Positions 32,778 to 38,325 of a stretch of 38,325 bases of DNA are shown here, one piece after another. A model generated the notes under the pieces. The model saw nothing but the letters and a program-made list of their open reading frames with translations. It did not search any database and was not told where the DNA came from. Origin of the DNA: a virus; the IMG/VR virus record IMGVR_UViG_3300021364_000065, positions 1 to 38,325 of that record, one strand, 5' to 3'. Position 1 is the first letter of the stretch, and every line of letters begins with the position of its first letter. A program made the position numbers and the translations under genes.

Positions 32778-35700
32778 TTATTCATTTCCTTCAGTAATAA
32801 TGTAAGTATTAGTTGTAGAACTTTGTATTCCGGTGTTTAAAACTTCGTCACTTGTAATTACATTACCAGTTGCTTTGAGTCTTGCTGCTGTAATGCTGTC
32901 AATAACCTCTACATTTGCAACTGTAGCTGCATTTACAAATATTTCATCATTTTCACAAACAATTTCATATAAACTGCCAAAAACTTGTGTTTCACTATTT
33001 GGTACTAAAACAATACTTGCTACATCAGGTGCTACTTGTTTCATTATGTATGCTGCAAGTTCACTGAAGTAAAATGTTTCGCCAAAATCCCAATTTTCTA
33101 AAGCAAAAAATTCATTCATGCTATCTATTACACGAGATTTAATATCGTTATCGTTGATAACACGTGAATTATTTTTAACAATTTTAATTGTAGCTTGTAA
33201 ATCTTCGTCAGCTAAATTGCCAAACAATGGTTTGTATTTTACTGGATGATATATTATTTCATCAGATATACTTTTAATTTTTTTAATATCACTTCCATAA
33301 CTTAAAAATAAAGCATCGCTACTAGGCGGCAACGGCAAAATATCTAAATCACCTTTGAGATATTTTCTATATTCTAAATCATATGTTTTAGTAAGCAAAT
33401 ATAAATCTATGATATTACTGCTACTGGGATCAATTCTGCGATTTTCCGCTGCTGCATGTCTATAATTAAATCTCAATTTATCTCTGCCTACATATGCTCT
33501 CCAGTTTACATCTAATTCAAGAGCCGTTTGTGTGTTATTAAACTTTTTAAATACATCTGTACTGCTGATATAAAAAATTTCATTACCGTTGTAATTACTA
33601 AATGCTCCTACAGCAGCTTCTGTGGTTTTAACAATTATATTGTTTTCTTCAGCGTCAGCATATTCGTAAGTTTCTATATTATTTTGAATAATTTTTTTAG
33701 AAAAAATATACTTGGTGTCAGGTAAATTATTAGGAGCAACAATTTGAGAAAATAAATCTGGATCGTCGATTATTCCGTCACTGTCTGAATCAAAAAAACC
33801 TATTTCGATTTTTTTGCTGTCAACATATCCTGCTTCATTTCTATAAGATGAAATAATTTCCCATTTCCAATCTTTTGTAAAATTTTCAATATTGTCTGGT
33901 TTGGTGTTTACACTTAAAACATCTATTGTATCTGTGATGATTTTTCCAGTTTTACTATCATAAATTCTATCGTTGCCATCAAAGTAAAAACGTATTTGTT
34001 CATCGCTTTCAAACACGTATCTTAAACCTCTATGTGTAACTGTATAGGTTTCGCCATTTGTTTCAAATAAAAATATCCAACTACTATCTTGATTTGAACC
34101 CGTAGCGTCTCCAGTCTTACCAGTGCTAAAACTATTTACTGTGTCTAAATTTGTATTTGTGATTACTTTCCAATTTAATGTTTCTGTATCATATCTCAAA
34201 CCAAATGTTTTGTATGAAAAAATTTGTTCTACCATTTGAGACAAAGTATCGTCAACAATTTGTAAATTCAAAACTGGTATTATTTCACTCAATATAGATC
34301 CACTAGGAATATTATCATTTAAAAGGATTGGTCCTAAATCACTATCTATATCTTGAATAGTACCGTTTTCAAATACACTTACAACTTTTGTCCATATATA
34401 TTCTTTATCTCCTAATGTGTTAGGAGTGCCTACTTTGATAACATTATCTTTATCATAATATGAGCCGCTAGGTGCAACAAATTTTACTAAACTGCCTGGT
34501 GCAACAAAACGCATAGAACTTGCTGTGAAAGAACTTACAGCAACTGGTATCTCAAATTGATCTTGAAAAATGCCAGAACTTTGGTTTGTATCATTTGTAC
34601 TTGGATTCCAAATATAATTTAAATCTTGTATACTTTGATTGCGATCAAAATTTTTGTAATAAAAATTCTTTGTTTGTGTATGTCTAATTATTTCAGTCAC
34701 TTGACTATTGATTACAGCTTCAATATCAGTTCTATTTGAAAAATCAAAACTGAATTTTTTTGCAAGAGTTTCTTCAAAAACACTTCCGTCATCGCCAAAC
34801 ATTAGGGTATTACTGTATTTTCCAGTTGCATCTCTCAAATCATAATAACGACTAATTCCACTACTAGTTCTGTTTATGCTTTTTGTTTTAATAATTTGCT
34901 GACTTACACCCAATGGTCCAATATTATAATCTTCAGCTGTAATTAATCTATTTTGTGTGTAATATGTGCTAGGAGCATTAGTTTTAATACTCTCGTTAGA
35001 TTCGCTAATGTCTGCATTTGCCACAGGTGTTTTTAATTCTAGCACCAAATTTAATGTTTCACTAGTTCCATTTTTACTCAAATATGGAATTTGAATTTGT
35101 ATACCAATTAGGTCGCTAGGATTGATTTTGTATTGCTCATTTGAACTTGTCCTATAATATACCTTGAAATTGCCTTTAGGTAAAGTTCCAAAAACTCCAT
35201 CACTGAAAATTAAACTTATTCTATCATTAATACGGCTTAAAACTCCGTATATATCTCGCACGCCTTTTTCTAAACTATTGTAAACAATATTATTACCTTC
35301 TATACTGCTTACTTTAGTCCAAAGATCTTGCTCATTACCATTACTGTCTAATTTATATAACCAAACATCTGTATCGTTGATATTATCAGTGTCAATGTTT
35401 ACTGTAGTATTTGGCACTGGATTGGTAATAGAGAACACATTATTGTTTAAAATACCTTGTCTAAAATGGAAAAAGAAACCGCTGTTTGAACTGCCTGCGC
35501 CTTGACCATTGTCTCTATATAAAAATGCTAGTTTATTACCTGGAAATGGTTCTTCTTCGTAAAGATAATTTTCTTCAGTGTCAATGCCTACACTTGTTAT
35601 TTCAAATTTTCGACTTTTATTATCAACTGTCTTTGTAAAACTATAGACAGGAACATCAGTATTAACACTGTTAAAACGATACTGTTCTGTTACGATACCA

Positions 35701-36239
35701 TTCACAGTGCTTTTTTTGACAGGACGACCAAATCTAGAATTAGCAGGCAGTGCTGCATTTAAAATTTTTACAAATTGTTCATACCAGTCATTATTTGTAG
35801 CATCATTCCATTGAATTGTTTGTCCACTTAAATTGTTGTTGTTACTATCAAAAATATCTTCAGTAGAACTTATACTTTCGATTTTTAACAAGCCATTTGC
35901 TGCTGTATTTCTATTAACATTATAGCTAATCAAACGAGCAAGTCTTAAAATACTTTCTCTGCGTTCTGCAGTTTCAATAAAGTTTTCTCTAGCATTTAAG
36001 TCTGTGCGGAAAGCAAGGTTCTGACCCAAGAAAGCAATAAGATCAATCAGTGCAAGATATTCACTGCTTTCAATGTAATCATTAAAATCTTCTGGATAAT
36101 TTTCTCTAATATATGAAATCATAGTTCTACGTAAATTGTCAAAGTCGTAACTTTGAAAATCTGCGTATTTGAAACTTTGATAGATTGTTTTCCAGTCTTC
36201 GGCCAAAAGAAGTCTATTTTGTCTATCTGTTGTTGACAT
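32778..36239 (-). CDS. 6: Baseplate wedge protein gp6-like
   Basis: 1153 aa, against 660 for T4 gp6. The N-terminus (DWKTIYQSFKYADFQSYDFD, IESSEYLALIDLIAFLGQNL, AERRESILRLARLISYNVNR) is the typical start of gp6-type baseplate wedge proteins. YYTQNRLITAEDYNIGPLG near 420 and the C-terminal block (MNEFFALENWDFGETFYFSE, IMKQVAPDVASI) match baseplate-J-like parts. Two gp6 copies per wedge form the iris ring around the hub in T4. The extra length sits in the middle and is likely additional beta domains. It follows gp25 with a late-type element and GCGAGG ribosome-binding site between them, and its last codons hold the ribosome-binding site of the giant gene. Confidence 0.88.
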   Translation of the reverse strand: MSTTDRQNRLLLAEDWKTIYQSFKYADFQSYDFDNLRRTMISYIRENYPEDFNDYIESSEYLALIDLIAFLGQNLAFRTDLNARENFIETAERRESILRLARLISYNVNRNTAANGLLKIESISSTEDIFDSNNNNLSGQTIQWNDATNNDWYEQFVKILNAALPANSRFGRPVKKSTVNGIVTEQYRFNSVNTDVPVYSFTKTVDNKSRKFEITSVGIDTEENYLYEEEPFPGNKLAFLYRDNGQGAGSSNSGFFFHFRQGILNNNVFSITNPVPNTTVNIDTDNINDTDVWLYKLDSNGNEQDLWTKVSSIEGNNIVYNSLEKGVRDIYGVLSRINDRISLIFSDGVFGTLPKGNFKVYYRTSSNEQYKINPSDLIGIQIQIPYLSKNGTSETLNLVLELKTPVANADISESNESIKTNAPSTYYTQNRLITAEDYNIGPLGVSQQIIKTKSINRTSSGISRYYDLRDATGKYSNTLMFGDDGSVFEETLAKKFSFDFSNRTDIEAVINSQVTEIIRHTQTKNFYYKNFDRNQSIQDLNYIWNPSTNDTNQSSGIFQDQFEIPVAVSSFTASSMRFVAPGSLVKFVAPSGSYYDKDNVIKVGTPNTLGDKEYIWTKVVSVFENGTIQDIDSDLGPILLNDNIPSGSILSEIIPVLNLQIVDDTLSQMVEQIFSYKTFGLRYDTETLNWKVITNTNLDTVNSFSTGKTGDATGSNQDSSWIFLFETNGETYTVTHRGLRYVFESDEQIRFYFDGNDRIYDSKTGKIITDTIDVLSVNTKPDNIENFTKDWKWEIISSYRNEAGYVDSKKIEIGFFDSDSDGIIDDPDLFSQIVAPNNLPDTKYIFSKKIIQNNIETYEYADAEENNIIVKTTEAAVGAFSNYNGNEIFYISSTDVFKKFNNTQTALELDVNWRAYVGRDKLRFNYRHAAAENRRIDPSSSNIIDLYLLTKTYDLEYRKYLKGDLDILPLPPSSDALFLSYGSDIKKIKSISDEIIYHPVKYKPLFGNLADEDLQATIKIVKNNSRVINDNDIKSRVIDSMNEFFALENWDFGETFYFSELAAYIMKQVAPDVASIVLVPNSETQVFGSLYEIVCENDEIFVNAATVANVEVIDSITAARLKATGNVITSDEVLNTGIQSSTTNTYIITEGNE

Positions 36240-36262
36240 ATGCCATTCCTCGCTTTATAGTG

Positions 36263-36270
36263 TATTTACC
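36263..36270 (-). promoter_or_regulatory. Late-type promoter element variant GGTAAATA before gp6
   Basis: Read on the minus strand: GGTAAATA followed by CACTATAAAG, 23 bases before the ATG at 36239, with GCGAGG as ribosome-binding site. It has two mismatches to T4 TATAAATA but the spacing equals that of the other late-type elements. Confidence 0.5.
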
Positions 36271-36291
36271 TGAAGTAATAATATGCGCAGT

Positions 36292-36729
36292 TTAAATAAG
36301 ACCGTTGTTTTGATCAAATTTTATACGTAATGTTTCGGTAATACTGTATGGAATATATGTCAAACTACAATCAATTTGTAGTCCACTTTCGTATGTGTCA
36401 ACTGTAACAAATTGAACGCTTACACGAGGATCGTAATTTACAATTTCAGTAATATCTTTTACCACTACTTCTTTTAAATCTTCGGTAAAAGGTTCAAATA
36501 AAAGATCCCAAATAATTGTGCCAAATTGTGGATTTTCTAATTTTTCTCCTTTGCGGATATGAAAATGATTAATAATATCTTGTTTGATAATATCCAAATC
36601 ATAAAGATTAAATCCACGTGGATTGGCTACAGTGCTTATGCCTCTATATTGCTTTGAGGTAACAGGTTCTTCGGTGGTAGGCGAAGATACTGTTATGTTT
36701 TTGTAAAGTGGTTTTTCATTTGTAGCCAT
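36292..36729 (-). CDS. 25: Baseplate wedge protein gp25
   Basis: 145 aa, close to T4 gp25 (132 aa). NPRGFNLYDLDIIKQDIINH leads to IRKGEKLENPQFGTIIWDLL and then FEPFTEDLKEVVVKDI, the conserved core of gp25-family proteins; YDPRVSVQFVTVD is the later strand. The family is often called lysozyme-like, but its role is structural, in the wedge-sheath connection of contractile tails. It starts eight bases after the upstream stop; the only ribosome-binding sequence is a weak TTAGG, 11 bases before the ATG. It lies directly before gp6, as is usual in marine T4-like phages. Confidence 0.92.
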   Translation of the reverse strand: MATNEKPLYKNITVSSPTTEEPVTSKQYRGISTVANPRGFNLYDLDIIKQDIINHFHIRKGEKLENPQFGTIIWDLLFEPFTEDLKEVVVKDITEIVNYDPRVSVQFVTVDTYESGLQIDCSLTYIPYSITETLRIKFDQNNGLI

Positions 36730-36736
36730 ACTGTAT

Positions 36737-38317
36737 TTAACCTAATCTATTTGCTTTCCTAGAAATAAATCCAATTTGATTTTTCGGTAATAATGGACTT
36801 GTAAAATCTTTTACTTGTTTTGGAACTAATACAGGTTGTTTACCTAACACTCTAGTAAAACCAAAGGATTTTATTTTACCATCTAAAGTTAAATCATTTG
36901 GTACAAGTGGTTCAAGACTTGTACGTAGGTTGTTTCTATATTTCTGCACTGCTTTACCTAACACAGGCGCAATAGTTTCTTGTTTAATATTTTTTTCAGT
37001 TTCGACTTTTCTAATTTCTTTTTCTAGTGTTACAGGAATTTTTTCTTGAATTAAATCGTCTTGTTCTTTTTCAGTAAGTTCTGATATAGCAATTGTAACT
37101 TCTACCGGCATTTCATCATTTTTAATTTGTGTTACTTGTTCGTCGTTTAAAACCAAATCATATGCACGTTGATATTCTTTTGCAGGACTGTTCTTTTCTC
37201 CAAAAATTGCACGTCTTTCTTTTGCAGTATACAATTTTCCATTTTCAACTTTTGTTACAACAGGATCTATTGGAAGTTGGCTAAATCTTAAATACCAAGG
37301 ATTTTTTTTGAATAATTTTGTACTAAATTTTTTTGCTGCTTTTTTTGCAGCTTGTCCAACTTGAGAAAATATTTTATCTCCTGTTGTTTTAAATGTTTTT
37401 AAATTCATGCTGTTAGCAGAATTAGCTATATCTATTAATTGTTTTGCAGGATTGTCTTTAAAAGCAATTTTACGTGCTACTTGTATGCCTACATCTTTTA
37501 CAATATTTGGTTTTTTGAATGCTTTTCCGATTAAATTTGCACCCACTTGTGCAGAAGCAGCAGAAATTGCTGTTTGTAGATCGCTAGGAAGACCATTTAC
37601 TGCATCAGACAAATTTTTACTAAAACTTCCTATTCCTTTTGTTAAACCTTGAAAAACTGGTCCTACTCCCGGAATGTTTCCAATTACTTTTCCAAAATCT
37701 CCTGCAATTTTACCAGCCATATTACCTAAAGCATTGCTCATACCGCCGAGTGCATTTCCAAGAGCAGAATCAAAATTAGATAATGCACTTCCTAATGCTC
37801 CAGTTAAGCCAGTACTACTTAATAATTGCTGGACTGTTCCGGGTAAACTGCCAAGAAAATTATTCAATCCTTGTCCTAAAATACTACTTAATCCACCGGC
37901 TAAACCTTGTAAAAAACTATCTACAATTAAATTTACTTCACCTTTAGTTGGGTCTAAAATTGTTGTTCTCACCTTTTCCACATTGTTAGCAGGCGCTGTT
38001 CCAGCATATGTGTTTGTATTTGCATTCGAAGCAGCAGGGCTGGCTTTAGCAGCAGCAGCGGCAGTGCTGCTTGGTTGACCAGTTCCCCAACCTATGCCTT
38101 CTATATAGGCAGTTGGGTTAGTAACAGGCGGAACCTGTAATGCCGCAGCAGCCTTTGCTAATTTTGCATCAACTTGTCCTATAGCATTGCCAACGGTTGC
38201 AATAGTGCCAGCTGGAATTTTACTACTTAATTGTTTAGGTAGATTATTTACTGCATTACTTATTTTAGGTGCTGCACTTTGCACTGCCCCGTTTACTACT
38301 GCCCAAGTGTCTGCCAT
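36737..38317 (-). CDS. Gly/Ala-rich virion structural protein upstream of gp25
   Basis: 526 aa, complete, with ATG eight bases from the window edge. Residues about 85-115 are an Ala/Ser/Asn linker; 135-260 are strikingly rich in Gly, Leu and Ala with amphipathic helices (LTGALGSALSNFDSALGNAL, NIPGVGPVFQGLTKGIGSF); 310-335 are basic (KKAAKKFSTKLFKK); and the C-terminal 190 residues are charged and helical, ending in basic NQIGFISRKANRLG. Position just upstream of gp25 suggests a tail or baseplate component. I cannot match it to a named T4 protein. The helix-rich hydrophobic middle resembles membrane-active or injected proteins, so a role at the tail tip or in DNA entry is a possibility, not a finding. 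Confidence 0.65.
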   Translation of the reverse strand: MADTWAVVNGAVQSAAPKISNAVNNLPKQLSSKIPAGTIATVGNAIGQVDAKLAKAAAALQVPPVTNPTAYIEGIGWGTGQPSSTAAAAAKASPAASNANTNTYAGTAPANNVEKVRTTILDPTKGEVNLIVDSFLQGLAGGLSSILGQGLNNFLGSLPGTVQQLLSSTGLTGALGSALSNFDSALGNALGGMSNALGNMAGKIAGDFGKVIGNIPGVGPVFQGLTKGIGSFSKNLSDAVNGLPSDLQTAISAASAQVGANLIGKAFKKPNIVKDVGIQVARKIAFKDNPAKQLIDIANSANSMNLKTFKTTGDKIFSQVGQAAKKAAKKFSTKLFKKNPWYLRFSQLPIDPVVTKVENGKLYTAKERRAIFGEKNSPAKEYQRAYDLVLNDEQVTQIKNDEMPVEVTIAISELTEKEQDDLIQEKIPVTLEKEIRKVETEKNIKQETIAPVLGKAVQKYRNNLRTSLEPLVPNDLTLDGKIKSFGFTRVLGKQPVLVPKQVKDFTSPLLPKNQIGFISRKANRLG

Positions 38318-38325
38318 TTTTTGCT

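Noticed and set aside
36292-36729. gp25 as a lysozyme that degrades cell wall
   Set aside because: The family name reflects a distant fold likeness; members act as baseplate structural proteins.
36731-36742. GTTAAATA on the minus strand before gp25 as a late promoter
   Set aside because: It lies so close to the ATG that the transcript would have almost no leader and would lose the ribosome-binding sequence.
1-38325. tRNA genes, CRISPR arrays, insertion sequences or attachment sites
   Set aside because: The window is almost fully coding; I saw no cloverleaf sequence, spaced direct repeats, transposase motifs or long terminal repeats.

Overview
The window looks like part of an AT-rich, T4-like marine myovirus genome, most likely a phage of picocyanobacteria or SAR11-type bacteria. 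The evidence is a gp25 homologue followed directly by a gp6-type baseplate wedge protein, then a very large baseplate/fibre protein and a series of fibre-like proteins, one of which ends in a phage tail-collar domain. Genes are tightly packed, often sharing ATGA or TAATG stop/start overlaps. I see no tRNA, rRNA, CRISPR array or insertion sequence, and no stretch over 300 bases without a gene. The host cannot be fixed from sequence alone.

Region A (10572-38317, all minus strand) is the virion structural block. In transcription order it holds a Gly/Ala-rich 526-aa protein, gp25, gp6, a 4645-aa giant with beta-propeller-like, carbohydrate-binding-like and beta-hairpin repeats, a 200-aa protein, three fibre proteins sharing one N-terminal module, and two further paralogues. 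Late-type promoter elements (GATAAATA or GGTAAATA) lie 20-35 bases before three of these start codons.

Region B (5669-10520, minus) is a tight six-gene operon behind a textbook sigma70-type promoter (TTGACA-N17-TATACT). It encodes a small unknown protein, two GT-A-like glycosyltransferases with DTD motifs, an unknown protein, a second type of glycosyltransferase-like protein and a radical SAM enzyme with an N-terminal cysteine-rich (twitch-like) region. Region C (3878-5704, plus), behind another sigma70-type promoter, encodes a one-helix membrane protein resembling DUF6356, a strikingly short adenylate-forming (AMP-binding) enzyme and an unknown protein. Region D (2345-3808, plus) is a lone fibre-like protein behind a late-type element. 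Region E (5-2274, minus) encodes a glycosyltransferase-like protein with an internal duplication, a methyltransferase-like protein with five N-terminal tandem repeats, and a small unknown protein. Its sigma70-type promoter would start transcription at or next to the first ATG.

My reading is that regions B, C and E form an accessory set of about a dozen genes for making and attaching a modified sugar or acyl group, either to the fibres encoded alongside or to the host surface. The early-type promoters and the mix of glycosyltransferases, radical SAM enzyme, methyltransferase and adenylating enzyme support this, but the substrate is unknown. The most unusual features are the truncated adenylating enzyme, the repeat-methyltransferase fusion, the duplicated glycosyltransferase with a decayed first copy, and the 4645-aa structural protein.
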